A stretch of 64,000 bases of DNA from Billgrantia sulfidoxydans (GCF_017868775.1 NZ_CP053381.1:62001-126000), one strand, 5' to 3'. Shown: positions 8,149-17,589, counted from the first letter of the stretch. Notes: generated by a model from the letters alone, not told the origin. Translations and numbers: made by a program.

Positions 8149-9096
8149 ATGCTGGTCAACGGTGTCTGGCAAGAGAACTGGCAGCCGGTACAGGCGAAGG
8201 ATGAGCAGGGGCGCTTCCTCCGCCAGACTTCGTCGTTTCGCCACTGGGTCACCCCCGACGGGGCGCCGGGCCCCACCGGGGCGGGAGGCTTCAAGGCCGA
8301 GAAGGGGCGCTATCGGCTCTATGTCGCCTATATCTGCCCCTGGGCGTCACGCACGCTGATGGCACGGACGCTGAAGGGGCTCGAGGAGGTGATCGAGGTC
8401 ACCGTCGTCAACCCCCGGCTGACCGACCAGGGCTGGCGGTTCGGCGGCTACCCCGGCGCCGATGAGGACACGCTCCACGGCGTGCGCTACCTGCACGAGC
8501 TCTATACTCGCGCCGATCCGCAGATCTCCGGGCGCGCCACCGTGCCGGTACTGTGGGACAAGCAGACCGGGACCATCGTCAACAACGAGTCCGCCGATAT
8601 CGTGCGGATGCTGAACGGCGCCTTCGTCGGGATCGTGGACCAGGGGCCGGACCTCTACCCGGCCGACCTGGCCGCCGAGATCGAGGCCCTGAACGCCTAT
8701 CTGTACACCGACCTGAACAATGGCGTGTACCAGGCCGGTTTCGCCTCCAGCCAGCAGGCCTACGAGGAGGCCTACGGCAAGGTCTTCGCCGCGCTGGACG
8801 AACTGGAGTCGCGGCTCGCCGACGGGCGTGCCTATCTGTTCGGCGAACGCCTGACCGAGAGCGACCTGCGCCTGTTCGTGACCCTGGTGCGCTTCGATGC
8901 CGCCTATCACGGCCTGTTCAAGTGCAACCGCAACACGCTACGCGCCATGCCGGGCCTGCACGCCTACATGCACCGCATCCTGGCCCTCGACGGCATCGCC
9001 GCCACCGTGCGCCTCGATCATATCAAGGCGGGCTATTATTCCATCAAGGCGCTGAATCCCGGCGGAATCGTGCCGGCAGGGCCCGGCAAGCTCTGA
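8149..9096 (+). CDS. Glutathionyl-hydroquinone reductase (YqjG/EcmB-type GST)
   Basis: A 315-residue Xi-class glutathione transferase. The catalytic cysteine is C63 in YICPWASR, the CPWA motif of S-glutathionyl-hydroquinone reductases; these remove glutathione from glutathionylated hydroquinones and return glutathione disulphide. The C-terminal helical domain (about 180-300) is complete. An AGGAG site lies before the ATG at 8149. An apparent upstream extension of the frame overlaps the DoxX gene and is not real. Its place after doxX fits protection from quinones. Confidence 0.9.
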   Translation: MLVNGVWQENWQPVQAKDEQGRFLRQTSSFRHWVTPDGAPGPTGAGGFKAEKGRYRLYVAYICPWASRTLMARTLKGLEEVIEVTVVNPRLTDQGWRFGGYPGADEDTLHGVRYLHELYTRADPQISGRATVPVLWDKQTGTIVNNESADIVRMLNGAFVGIVDQGPDLYPADLAAEIEALNAYLYTDLNNGVYQAGFASSQQAYEEAYGKVFAALDELESRLADGRAYLFGERLTESDLRLFVTLVRFDAAYHGLFKCNRNTLRAMPGLHAYMHRILALDGIAATVRLDHIKAGYYSIKALNPGGIVPAGPGKL

Positions 9097-9144
9097 TGAG
9101 GGCCGGTCCGTCATCACCATGAGCGACCAGGAGGAGCGTCAGCC

Positions 9145-9954
9145 GTGAGCCATACCACCGATGTGCTGTTCATTTCCCACGGCGGCGGCCCGCTGCCGCT
9201 GCTGGGCGACCCGGGCCACCGCGAGATGGTGGCCCGGCTCACCGAGATCGCCGGCCAGCTGCGCCGGCCCTCGGCCATTCTGGTCATCAGCGCCCACTGG
9301 GAAGCGGCGGTGCCGACCATCACCGCGGGGGCCAACCCGGCGCTCATCTACGACTATTACGGCTTTCCGCCCGAGTCCTACGAGATCGAATACCCCTGCC
9401 CCGGCGAGCCGGCGCTGGCGCGGCAGATCCACCAGGCGCTGAGGCAGGCCGGGTTGCCGGCACGGCTCGACGAGCACCGGGGCTTCGACCATGGGCTGTT
9501 CGTGCCGCTCAAGCTGATGTATCCGGAGGCGGACATCCCCTGCGTGCAGCTGTCGCTGGTCGACAGCCTGGATGCCGCGACGCACCTGGCCATCGGCAGG
9601 GCGCTACGGGCGCTGGAGGTCGACGACCTGCTGGTGATCGGGTCGGGATTCTCCTTCCACAACATGCAGGCGTTCTTCGCACCCGCCACGCCGGAGCTCG
9701 ATGCCCGCAACCAGGCCTTCGAGGCGTGGCTCGAGGAGACCTGCAGCGACGCACGCCTCACCGAAGCGCAGCGCACCGAACGCCTGCTGCAGTGGGAACG
9801 CGCGCCCCACGCCCGGTTCTGTCACCCCCGCGAGGAGCACCTGTTGCCGCTGCACGTGTGCTACGGCCTGGCGGGCCAGCCCAGCGAGACCCACGTCTCG
9901 GCCACGATCCTCGGCAAGCGATCGGGAATGTTCTACTGGCGGCTCGAACACTGA
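9145..9954 (+). CDS. DODA-type extradiol dioxygenase (YgiD family)
   Basis: A 269-residue protein of the class III extradiol (LigB-like) family, closest in pattern to YgiD / 4,5-DOPA dioxygenase. Likely metal-binding histidines are H12 (FISHGGGP), H51 (ISAHWE) and H172 (FSFHNM); H116 in EHRGFDHG is the probable acid/base. The start is GTG with AGGAGGAG upstream. These enzymes open catechol rings, but the physiological substrate of YgiD-type proteins is unclear. It follows the hydroquinone reductase and ends at a good terminator. Confidence 0.85.
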   Translation: MSHTTDVLFISHGGGPLPLLGDPGHREMVARLTEIAGQLRRPSAILVISAHWEAAVPTITAGANPALIYDYYGFPPESYEIEYPCPGEPALARQIHQALRQAGLPARLDEHRGFDHGLFVPLKLMYPEADIPCVQLSLVDSLDAATHLAIGRALRALEVDDLLVIGSGFSFHNMQAFFAPATPELDARNQAFEAWLEETCSDARLTEAQRTERLLQWERAPHARFCHPREEHLLPLHVCYGLAGQPSETHVSATILGKRSGMFYWRLEH

Positions 9955-9984
9955 GCGCCGGGGCGCAAGGGCGCCCGGAACGGG

Positions 9985-10021
9985 AGCGGGCACGCTGCCT
10001 GGAGAGCCGCGTGCCCGCTTT
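9985..10021 (+). terminator. Rho-independent terminator after the DODA gene
   Basis: Inverted repeat AGCGGGCACGC / GCGTGCCCGCT (9985-9995 and 10009-10019) with a 13-base loop, followed by TTTCG. It lies between the plus-strand dioxygenase and the convergent maiA stop, where a terminator is expected. Confidence 0.65.
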
Positions 10022-10035
10022 CGTCGGCTGCGCCT

Positions 10036-10680
10036 TCAACCGGCGTCCGGCTGCTCGCCCGGGGCGGCCTTGGCGAAGGCGTCCAGCGCTCGGCAGCGCT
10101 CGGTGATGCGCCGGAGCGTCGGATATGCGGAGAGGTCGCACTCGAAGCGCTCGGCGTTGAACACCTGCGGCACCAGGCAGACATCCGCCAGGCTCGGGCT
10201 GTCGCCGTGGCAGAACGCGCCGGTGGCGGCTTCGCTGGCCAGCCTTGCCTCCAGCGCGGTGAAACCCTCGGCGATCCAGTGGCGGTACCAGGCCAGCTTG
10301 GCCTCGTCGTCCAGCTTCAGCTCGTGCACCAGGTACTTGAGCACCTTGAGGTTGTTGAGCGGATGGATCTCGCAGGCGACGAGCTGGGCCAGCGAGCGCA
10401 CCCGGGCACGGCCCTCGGCATCCGACGGCAGCAGCGGCGGCTCGGGGTGGCGCTCCTCCAGGTACTCGCAGATCGCCAGCGACTGGGTCAGTTGGGTGCC
10501 GTCGTCGGTCTCGAGCACCGGCACCAGCCCCTGGGGGTTGTGAGTGCGGAAGTCGTCGCTCTTCTGCTCGCCCTTGACCAGGTTGATCGCTACCTGCTCG
10601 TACGCCAGCCCCTTGAGGTTGAGCGCGATGCGCACCCGGTAGGCCGCCGAGGAGCGGAAATAGCCATATAGCGTGGTCAT
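10036..10680 (-). CDS. maiA: Maleylacetoacetate isomerase
   Basis: A 214-residue zeta-class glutathione transferase that isomerises maleylacetoacetate to fumarylacetoacetate with glutathione. The N-terminus TLYGYFRSSAAYRVRIALNLKGL holds the serine-rich catalytic motif of the family, and the NPQGLVPVL segment is the glutathione site. AAGGAG lies upstream of the ATG at 10680. It is the last gene of the homogentisate operon, 20 bases after fahA. Confidence 0.93.
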   Translation of the reverse strand: MTTLYGYFRSSAAYRVRIALNLKGLAYEQVAINLVKGEQKSDDFRTHNPQGLVPVLETDDGTQLTQSLAICEYLEERHPEPPLLPSDAEGRARVRSLAQLVACEIHPLNNLKVLKYLVHELKLDDEAKLAWYRHWIAEGFTALEARLASEAATGAFCHGDSPSLADVCLVPQVFNAERFECDLSAYPTLRRITERCRALDAFAKAAPGEQPDAG

Positions 10681-10700
10681 ACGTGGCTCCTTGTGTCGCG

Positions 10701-11720
10701 TCACTTCGGCTGGTACTTGACCACCTGCTGGTCGATGGCGCCGAAGATGCTGTTGCCCTGGCGGTCGAACATCTCGATGCGCACCCGGTCGCCGAAGCGC
10801 AGGAAGGGCGTCCTGGCCGCGCCGTGCAGGATCTGCTCCACCATGCGCACCTCGGCCAGGCAGCTGTAGCCCACGCCGCCGTCGGCGACCGGCTTGCCGG
10901 GGCCGCCGTCGGGGTCGGGGTTGGAGACGGTGCCCGAGCCGACGATGGCCCCGGCGCCCAGGTAGCGGGTCCTGGCCGCATGCGCGACCAGCTGCGGGAA
11001 GCTGAAGATCATGTCCGGGCCGGCCTCGGGCTCGCCGAACTTCTCGCCGTTGAGGTGCACCGTCAGCGGCAGGTGGACCTTACCCTCCTGCCAGGCGTCG
11101 CCCAGCTCGTCGGGAGTGACGCAGATCGGCGAGAAGCTCGAGGCCGGCTTGGCCTGGAAGAAGCCGAAGCCCTTGGCCAGCTCGCCCGGGATCAAGCCGC
11201 GCAGGCTGACGTCGTTGACCAGCATGATCAGCTTGATGTGGCCGGCGGCCTGCTCCGGGGTGACTGCCATGGGCACGTCGTCGGTGATCACCGCGATCTC
11301 GCCCTCGAAGTCGATGCCGTGCTCCTCGCTGACCGCCTCGATGTCCTCGGTGGGGGCCAGGAACTTGTCGCCGCCGCCCTGGTACATCAGCGGGTCGGTC
11401 CAGAAGGTCTCGGGCATCTCGGCGTTGCGCGCCTGGCGCACCAGCTTGACGTGGTTGAGGTAGGCGGAACCGTCAGCCCAGTGGTAGCTGCGCGGCAGCG
11501 GCGAGTGGAGCTTGCTCTGGTCAAGGTCGAAGGCGCCATTGGCGCTGCCGTCGTTGAGTTCGGCGTAGCGCGCCTCCAGCCTGGGGCTCACGGTGTTCCA
11601 GCTCTCGATCGCCTGCTGCAGGGTGGCGGCGATGTCGGTGGCGGAGACGGCGCGGGTCAGGTCGCGGGAGACCACCAGCAGTTCGCCGTCGCGGCCGTTT
11701 TTCAAAGTGGCGAGTTTCAT
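10701..11720 (-). CDS. fahA: Fumarylacetoacetase
   Basis: A 339-residue fumarylacetoacetate hydrolase of the shorter bacterial type; it splits fumarylacetoacetate to fumarate and acetoacetate. The metal-binding acidic cluster is in GIDFEGEIAVITDDVP, with further catalytic residues in the LIMLVNDVSLR and GSGTVSNPD segments. It sits between hmgA and maiA, giving the complete lower homogentisate pathway. Confidence 0.93.
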   Translation of the reverse strand: MKLATLKNGRDGELLVVSRDLTRAVSATDIAATLQQAIESWNTVSPRLEARYAELNDGSANGAFDLDQSKLHSPLPRSYHWADGSAYLNHVKLVRQARNAEMPETFWTDPLMYQGGGDKFLAPTEDIEAVSEEHGIDFEGEIAVITDDVPMAVTPEQAAGHIKLIMLVNDVSLRGLIPGELAKGFGFFQAKPASSFSPICVTPDELGDAWQEGKVHLPLTVHLNGEKFGEPEAGPDMIFSFPQLVAHAARTRYLGAGAIVGSGTVSNPDPDGGPGKPVADGGVGYSCLAEVRMVEQILHGAARTPFLRFGDRVRIEMFDRQGNSIFGAIDQQVVKYQPK

Positions 11721-11812
11721 CTTGGCTCCATCCTTTCGTCAGGGGCGGGGCGCGTCGGCCCCGTCCGGTTCGGCGTTTCGTCTCTCGGGCTATTCAGGAT
11801 CGCTCAAGGCTG

Positions 11813-13120
11813 TCAGGGCTGCTTGGGATCGAAGTGCGAGCGCAGCGTCGACCACACGTCGACATAGTCGCGCTGGCGAATGTCCGCGTTCAGCGCCGCT
11901 TCGGTGGGATGGTAGACGTAGCGGCTCTCGAACATGAAGGCCAGGGTCGCATCCAGGCGCTGCGGTGTCAGCTCGGCGTTGGAGGCCTTCTCGAAGGTCT
12001 CGGCGTCGGGGCCGTGGGGCGACATGCAGTTGTGCAGGCTGGCGCCGCCGGGCAGGAAGCCCTCGGCCTTGGCGTCGTACTCGCCGTGGATCAGGCCCAT
12101 GAACTCGCTCATCAGGTTGCGATGGAAGTAGGGCGGGCGGAAGGTGTTCTCGGCCACCATCCAGCGCGGCGGGAAGATCACGAAGTCGATGTTGGCCATC
12201 CCCGGGGTGTCGGAGGCCGAGGTCAGCACGGTGAAGATCGAGGGGTCGGGGTGGTCGAAGCTCACCGTGTTGATGGTGTTGAAGCGCGCCAGGTCGTACT
12301 TGTAGGGCGCGTAGTTGCCGTGCCAGGCCACCACGTCGAGCGGCGAATGGCCGAGCCTGGTCACCCAGAAGCGGCCGGAGAACTTGGCCACCAGCTCGAA
12401 GTCGCCCTCCATGTCTTCAAAAGCGGCCACGGGGCTCTCGAAATCGCGCGGGTTGGCCAGGCCGTTGGCACCGATGGGGCCGAGGCCGGGCAGTTCCAGC
12501 GGGCTGCCGTAGTTCTCGCAGACATAGCCGCGGGCGGCGTCGCTTCCCTCGGCCAGGCGTACCTGGAACTTCATGCCGCGGGGGATCACCGCGATCTCGC
12601 CGCCGGCGACCTCGAGTTCGCCGAGTTCGGTACGCAGGCGCAGGCTGCCCTGCTGCGGCACGAGCAACAGCTCGCCGTCGGCGTCGTAGAAGAAGCGCTC
12701 GGTCATGTCGCGGTTGAAGGCGTAGACGTGCACGCCGCAGCCGGCCTGGGTGCCGGCATCGCCGTTGACGGCAATCGTCAGCAGGCCGTCGACGAAGTCG
12801 GTGGGCTCGGCGGGCATCGGCAGCGGGTCCCAGCGCATCTGGTTGGGATCGGCGGCGGGCCTGGCCAGCGGCGAGGTGGCCACCCGGCCGTTCTCCAGCG
12901 GCGTATAGGCGCTCTGCACCACCGAGGGGCGGATGCGGTAGAGCCAGCTGCGCAGGTTCTCGTGGCGCGGCGCGGTGAAGGCCGAGCCGGTCAGCTGCTC
13001 GGCGTAGAGGCCGTAGGCGCACTTCTGGGGCGAGTTCTGGCCCACCGGCAGGGCGCCGGGCAGCGCCTCGCTGGCGAAGTGGTTGCGAAAGCCGCTCTGG
13101 TACTCGAGTGTCGTCGTCAT
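11813..13120 (-). CDS. hmgA: Homogentisate 1,2-dioxygenase
   Basis: A 435-residue iron dioxygenase that opens homogentisate to maleylacetoacetate. The N-terminus [26 protein letters not shown] is characteristic. The iron site is formed by the histidines and glutamate in [16 protein letters not shown] and the [14 protein letters not shown] loop. It is full length for the family. It lies in one operon with fahA and maiA downstream and the flavoprotein hydroxylase upstream. Confidence 0.96.
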   Translation of the reverse strand: MTTTLEYQSGFRNHFASEALPGALPVGQNSPQKCAYGLYAEQLTGSAFTAPRHENLRSWLYRIRPSVVQSAYTPLENGRVATSPLARPAADPNQMRWDPLPMPAEPTDFVDGLLTIAVNGDAGTQAGCGVHVYAFNRDMTERFFYDADGELLLVPQQGSLRLRTELGELEVAGGEIAVIPRGMKFQVRLAEGSDAARGYVCENYGSPLELPGLGPIGANGLANPRDFESPVAAFEDMEGDFELVAKFSGRFWVTRLGHSPLDVVAWHGNYAPYKYDLARFNTINTVSFDHPDPSIFTVLTSASDTPGMANIDFVIFPPRWMVAENTFRPPYFHRNLMSEFMGLIHGEYDAKAEGFLPGGASLHNCMSPHGPDAETFEKASNAELTPQRLDATLAFMFESRYVYHPTEAALNADIRQRDYVDVWSTLRSHFDPKQP

Positions 13121-13136
13121 GGGAGGATCCCTCTCG

Positions 13137-13358
13137 TTATTGGCCTGGTTGACCTTCTGATGCGCTGGCGTCCTGGCCGGCGATGGCCAGGGCCTCCTCG
13201 AGCACCTGCTGGTCGCCGATATGGTTGGCCAGCAGCAGGATCAGCCGGGCGTTGATGCGTTCGCTCTCGGCCTCGCTGCGCTCACGGTGCAGTTCGGTCA
13301 GCGCGGCATAGAAGGCGTCCGGGTCGGTGAAGTTGGGGTTGAGTTCAAGCCGTGGCAT
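13137..13358 (-). CDS. DUF2783 small protein, likely hydroxylase coupling partner
   Basis: A 73-residue acidic helical protein starting [24 protein letters not shown], matching DUF2783. Its start overlaps the end of the FAD monooxygenase gene by 14 bases, so the two are translationally coupled. In Pseudomonas putida U, 3-hydroxyphenylacetate 6-hydroxylase consists of a large flavoprotein (MhaA) and a small coupling protein (MhaB). Size and position here fit an MhaB-like role, but I cannot confirm homology. Seven residues upstream of the chosen ATG have no ribosome-binding support. Confidence 0.7.
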   Translation of the reverse strand: MPRLELNPNFTDPDAFYAALTELHRERSEAESERINARLILLLANHIGDQQVLEEALAIAGQDASASEGQPGQ

Positions 13359-15057
13359 GGCGCACCTCCTCGGCATCAAGGTGACGGCCCAGCGCGTGAT
13401 CGATCGCCGCCTCGACCTCGGCGGCGCTGACTTGGCGCCAGCGGGCGCTGACGTGCTGGTCGGGGCGGATCAGGTAGGCGACACCGCCGGTCAGGCCGTA
13501 GCGTTCGCCGACCAGGGTCTCCACGTCCTCGATCTGGCGGCTGCGCGGCAGCTCGGTCAGGGCATGCGGCGCAGGCCCGACGACCAGCAGATCGAGATCG
13601 GCCTGGCGTGCGAGCAGCGGCTCGAGTTCGGTCCTGAGCGCCTCGGCCCGGGCGCTGTCGACGCGGCCATCGAGCAGCAGCGTGAAACGATCGCCCAGCT
13701 GGTTGAGCAGCCAGGCGCGCCGCCCGGCCAGGCCGATCGGGGCATCCTTGGCCGGGCTGCCGGGGCGCAGCACGAGGGGCAGGCCCTCGGTCTCGGGGCC
13801 GTTGAGCGGCGAGTCGTCGTAGTGGCACGGCATGGAGAGGCGGCCACTGTTGACCAGGCGCCGGGCGAAGGGGTAGTGCTCGGCCAGCTCCAGCACGCTG
13901 TCGCGGAACAGCCGGCTGACGCGGCTCTTGGGCGTGATGAAGTCGGTGGCGCGGGTCGAGTTGAGGATGTTCTCGGCGGCGCCGTGCTGTCGCTCGTCGT
14001 TGTAGGTGGCGAGCAGCGCCGCGGGGGCCTGACCCTTGAGTACGCGGGCCAGTTTCCAGGCCAGGTTCTCGGTGCTCTGGATGGCACCGTTGGCGCCGCG
14101 GGCGCCGAAGGGCGAGACCTGATGGGCGGCGTCGCCCATGAAGAACACCCGGTTGTGAATGTAGTCATCCATCTTGCGGCAGCGGAAGGTGTAGACGCTG
14201 GCCCACTCCAGTTCGAACTCGACGTCTTCGCCGAGCATCGCCTGTACCCGCGGGCGGATGTTCTCCTCCTTCTTCTCCTCTTCCGGGTCGGCGTCCCAGC
14301 CCAGTTGGAAGTCGATGCGCCAGACGTTGTCCGGCTGGCGGTGCAGAAGCACCGACTGGTTGGGGTGGAAGGGCGGGTCGAACCAAAACCAGCGCTCGGT
14401 GGGGAAATCCGCCTTCATGATCACGTCGGCGATCAGGAAGCGATCCTGGAAGATCTGGCCGCGGCTCTCCAGGCCCAGCATGTCGCGGATCTTGCTGTTG
14501 GCGCCGTCGGCCACCAGCAGGTAGTCGCAGGCGAGGCGGTAGTCGCCGTCCTCGGTGCTGACCGTCACCTCGCTGCGTTCGGGGTGACTCGCGACCTCGG
14601 TGACCTTGTGTTTCCAGCGCAGGTCGATCAGGTCGCTGAGCGCGTCGGCGCGATCGACCAGGTACTCCTCGAAGTAGTACTGCTGCAGGTTGATGAAGGC
14701 CGGCATGCGGTGGCCTTCTTCCGGCAGCAGGTCGAAGTCGTAGACCTCGCGCTCCTGGAAGAACACGCGACCGCGCTGCCAGGTCACGCCCTTGTCGACC
14801 ATGGGCTGGGCGCAGCCCAGGCGGTCGAGGATCTCCAGCGTGCGCTTGGCGAAGCAGATCGCCCGCGAGCCGACGCTGACGGTGTTGTTGTCGTCGAGCA
14901 CCACGCTCGCGATGCCCTGCTGGGCCAGGTCGATGGCCATGGCCAGGCCGGTGGGGCCGGCGCCGACGATCACCACCGGGCAGTGGCGCACGCTTTCGCG
15001 GTCGAGCTCGGGCGGGCGTCGATACGGGTAGACGGGATTGTTGTAGGTAGTGGGCAT
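13345..15057 (-). CDS. FAD-dependent aromatic hydroxylase (MhaA/MhpA-like)
   Basis: A 570-residue class A flavoprotein monooxygenase. It has the FAD GAGPTG motif (residues 32-37), the DG motif VADGANS (182-188), and the GDAAH motif (308-312); the C-terminal thioredoxin-like domain is present. GGAGG precedes the ATG at 15057. It should hydroxylate a phenolic acid with NAD(P)H and oxygen. Its place before hmgA suggests a product of homogentisate, most simply from 3-hydroxyphenylacetate (MhaA-like); 3-hydroxyphenylpropionate or resorcinol-type hydroxylases are the alternatives. No hpd gene for the tyrosine route is in the window. Confidence 0.85.
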   Translation of the reverse strand: MPTTYNNPVYPYRRPPELDRESVRHCPVVIVGAGPTGLAMAIDLAQQGIASVVLDDNNTVSVGSRAICFAKRTLEILDRLGCAQPMVDKGVTWQRGRVFFQEREVYDFDLLPEEGHRMPAFINLQQYYFEEYLVDRADALSDLIDLRWKHKVTEVASHPERSEVTVSTEDGDYRLACDYLLVADGANSKIRDMLGLESRGQIFQDRFLIADVIMKADFPTERWFWFDPPFHPNQSVLLHRQPDNVWRIDFQLGWDADPEEEKKEENIRPRVQAMLGEDVEFELEWASVYTFRCRKMDDYIHNRVFFMGDAAHQVSPFGARGANGAIQSTENLAWKLARVLKGQAPAALLATYNDERQHGAAENILNSTRATDFITPKSRVSRLFRDSVLELAEHYPFARRLVNSGRLSMPCHYDDSPLNGPETEGLPLVLRPGSPAKDAPIGLAGRRAWLLNQLGDRFTLLLDGRVDSARAEALRTELEPLLARQADLDLLVVGPAPHALTELPRSRQIEDVETLVGERYGLTGGVAYLIRPDQHVSARWRQVSAAEVEAAIDHALGRHLDAEEVRHATA

Positions 15058-15152
15058 GCTTCCTCCGACTGCGGCTGCTGCGGGGCAGGCCAGCGTCAGA
15101 ATGCGGCGACCTGCCCCGGCACCACGCGCCAGGATTATTGTGAAAACAGCGC

Positions 15153-16121
15153 TTACTGGTTCTCGACCACTTCCTGCAGCGAGTGCCACATGGCCGTGTC
15201 GCGCTCGGCGGTCCAGATGCGCGGGTCGGGGTATTCGCCGCCGGCCTCGTCATAGCAGCGGGTGATGTCGAACGGCAGGCAGTGGTCGAAGATCACCCAG
15301 TGGCCGTACTTCGGCTTGAGCTTGGCGTAGGTCTCGGCGTAGCACTCGGAGAGCGACTTGCCGGCGGCCTTGCCCGCCTTGACGCTGTCGTACATGTCGG
15401 CGAGGAAGTCGCGGGTGCCCTGGATCGCCTCCTGGCACTGCTCGGGGGTGGTGAGCGCCTCGCCGCGGCCCGGCACCAGCTTCTGAGGAGCCATCGCCTG
15501 CAGGCGATCGAGAGTGGAAGGCCAGTCCTCGTGGTAGGCGTCGCCGGTGTAAGGGGTGGCGCCGTACTCGACCAGGTCGCCGGAGAACATCACCTTCTCT
15601 TCCGGTAGCCAGACGACGGTGTCGCCCTTGGTGTGGCCGCGGCCGAGGTGAATGATGCGCACCTCGCGCTTGCCCATGAAGACGGTGAGTTCCTTCTGGA
15701 ACACGATGTTGGGCCAGGTCAGGCCGGGCACCGAGTCGACGCCCTTGAACAGGCGCGGGAAGCGACCGACTTCGGATTCGTAGTCCTGCTGGCCGCGCTC
15801 GACGATCAGGTCATAGGTGTTCTGGCTGGCGTAGATGTTCTCGGCCTCATAGGCCGAGGCGCCGAGCACGCGCACGGCGTGGTAGTGGCTCATCACCACG
15901 TGCTTGATCGGCAGGTCGGTGACCTCGCGGATACGGCGGATCACGTCCTGGGCCATGATCGGCGTGGCCTGGGTGTCGATCACCATCACGCTGTCGTCGC
16001 CGATCACCACGCCGGTGTTGGGGTCGCCCTCGGCGGTGTAGGCATAGAGGCCCTCGGCCAGCTTGGTGAAGCTGACCTGCTTCTCTTCGGTGTCGGCGTG
16101 GGAAGCGAATTTCTTGCTCAT
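15153..16121 (-). CDS. MBL-fold metallo-hydrolase with altered HxHxDH motif
   Basis: A 322-residue metallo-beta-lactamase-fold protein, first gene of the hmg operon. The normal SHxHxDH motif reads SHYHAVR (H79, H81, then V83 and R84), so the aspartate and third histidine of one metal site are missing. Other ligands look kept: LGRGHTKGD and FSGDLVE. It may therefore bind one metal or have a non-hydrolytic role. Family members occur next to aromatic hydroxylase genes; a thioesterase or lactonase role is possible but not shown. Confidence 0.8.
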   Translation of the reverse strand: MSKKFASHADTEEKQVSFTKLAEGLYAYTAEGDPNTGVVIGDDSVMVIDTQATPIMAQDVIRRIREVTDLPIKHVVMSHYHAVRVLGASAYEAENIYASQNTYDLIVERGQQDYESEVGRFPRLFKGVDSVPGLTWPNIVFQKELTVFMGKREVRIIHLGRGHTKGDTVVWLPEEKVMFSGDLVEYGATPYTGDAYHEDWPSTLDRLQAMAPQKLVPGRGEALTTPEQCQEAIQGTRDFLADMYDSVKAGKAAGKSLSECYAETYAKLKPKYGHWVIFDHCLPFDITRCYDEAGGEYPDPRIWTAERDTAMWHSLQEVVENQ

Positions 16122-16506
16122 GGTTCCTCCAGTGTCGTCGGGGGCGTCACGGTGGGCGACGTCAAGGGGCCGCTGTTGGCCGCGTTCGATGGGCTGATTG
16201 CAGCGAGCATAGTTGCTATTGAAACTATATGTCCAGCAAGTCGCGGACCAGAAGCGTAGGGCAGGCGCCAGGGTTTGGGAAAAAGTTGCCTTGTATCATG
16301 GATTTTTGGCATTTCTGAGACCTAAGTCTAATGTATTATCGCCTCAAATTAGTTGCAGAGGAGAGTATCTGGCGGCAAGGTGACTGCATGTGGGAAACGG
16401 GCTGTCTCGCCCTTGCGGCCTCTGCCGACGAGCGCCAGCCCGAGAGACAACAACGAGACAAGCAACGTGGCGCGAGCACGCCTCCCGTGACGACCAGGAG
16501 CACGCA
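16122..16506. promoter_or_regulatory. Divergent control region, hmg operon / TRAP operon
   Basis: A 385-base gap between divergent operons, A/T-rich in its centre. It holds ATAGTT (16209-16214) and AACTAT (16223-16228) as an inverted repeat with an eight-base spacer, and a weaker CTAAT/ATTAG pair at about 16329-16350. Such short A/T-rich palindromes suit MarR proteins, and a MarR gene ends the TRAP operon. Promoters for both operons must lie here, but I cannot assign -10 and -35 boxes with confidence. Confidence 0.5.
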
Positions 16507-17562
16507 ATGAAAAACACAAATCGCCTCATGATCGGCGCCCTGGCGGCGTTCGGTCTCAGCCTCACCGCGCCCGTGCTGGCCCAGGAAACCATTACCGTCA
16601 GCACCTGGGGCGGCCCCAACCACGGCATCAACACCCTCGTCTGGCCCACCTGGAAGGCGTGGATCGAGGAGGCCACCGAAGGGCGCGTGACCGTCGAGGT
16701 GGTGCACGACATGGGCCCGCCGGCCGCGCAGATGGAGATTGTCGCCGACGGCATCGCCGACGCCACCTGGATCTTTCACGGCCACATGTCGGGACGCTTC
16801 GAGCTGACCCAACTGCCGGAGTTCCCCACCTTCGAGGCGTTCACGTCGGAAGCGGCATCCGCCGCCTACTGGCGCACCTACCAGGAGTACCTGGCACAGG
16901 CGGAGGAACATCGCGGCGTCGACGTCATGGCCATGGGCGTGCATGGGCCGGGGCAGATATTCACCCGTGATCAGGTTGATTCCCTCGACCAGCTCTCCGG
17001 CAAGCGCGTGCGCGTCGGCGGCGGGGTAATGAGCGACCTGGCCAGCGCCATGAATGTCTCCGGCGTGGCGCTACCGCCGACCGGGGTCTACGAAGCGGCC
17101 TCCCAGGGCGTCATCGACGGCGCCATGCTGACGCTCGAGGGGCTGCGCAGCTTCCGCGTGGCCGAGGTGCTGCCGCATACCCTGACGGTGGATGGCGGTT
17201 TCTACCGCGGCAGCTTCGCCATCGTCATGAACCCGATGTTCTGGGATCAGGTCTCGCCCGAGGATCGCGAGGCGATCGAGGCCGTCTCCGGCGAGGATCT
17301 CTCGCGCCTGTTCGGCTACATGATGGATGCCATGGACGAGCGCGGCGTGGCTTTCGCCGAGGAGCAGGGCAATACGTTCACCGAAGCGTCGGATGAGGAC
17401 ATCGAGCGCCTGAGCGAGGTGACCGACGAGCTGATCGCCGAGTGGCATGATGCGGTGCAGGGCCGTGGTGTCGATACCGAGGCAGCTCTCGAGCACTTCC
17501 GCGAACAGCTCGCCCTGGCCACCGAAGGCGAGAGCATCGCCGATCGTGTCGTACGCCAGTAA
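16507..17562 (+). CDS. TRAP transporter solute-binding protein (DctP family)
   Basis: A 351-residue periplasmic binding protein with a signal peptide (residues 1-25, cleavage after APVLA). The mature part shows the DctP pattern, including WIFHGHMSGRFELTQLPEFP and the GKRVRVGGGVMSDL segment near the ligand-binding region. An AGGAG site precedes the ATG at 16507. It heads a P-Q-M operon divergent from the homogentisate operon, so it probably delivers an aromatic or related organic acid for that pathway. Confidence 0.92.
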   Translation: MKNTNRLMIGALAAFGLSLTAPVLAQETITVSTWGGPNHGINTLVWPTWKAWIEEATEGRVTVEVVHDMGPPAAQMEIVADGIADATWIFHGHMSGRFELTQLPEFPTFEAFTSEAASAAYWRTYQEYLAQAEEHRGVDVMAMGVHGPGQIFTRDQVDSLDQLSGKRVRVGGGVMSDLASAMNVSGVALPPTGVYEAASQGVIDGAMLTLEGLRSFRVAEVLPHTLTVDGGFYRGSFAIVMNPMFWDQVSPEDREAIEAVSGEDLSRLFGYMMDAMDERGVAFAEEQGNTFTEASDEDIERLSEVTDELIAEWHDAVQGRGVDTEAALEHFREQLALATEGESIADRVVRQ

Positions 17563-17589
17563 ACCCTTTCGACCCGCGGAGGCTTGATC

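Noticed and set aside
9119..9148. Nine-codon frame overlapping the GTG start of the dioxygenase
   Set aside because: Too short to support, and the ribosome-binding site serves the GTG start.
15058..15189. N-terminal extension of the FAD monooxygenase by 44 residues
   Set aside because: The extension lacks family similarity, and GGAGG lies just before the internal ATG at 15057.
13327..15255. 642-codon plus-strand frame opposite the FAD monooxygenase
   Set aside because: Shadow of the flavoprotein gene, which has intact cofactor motifs.
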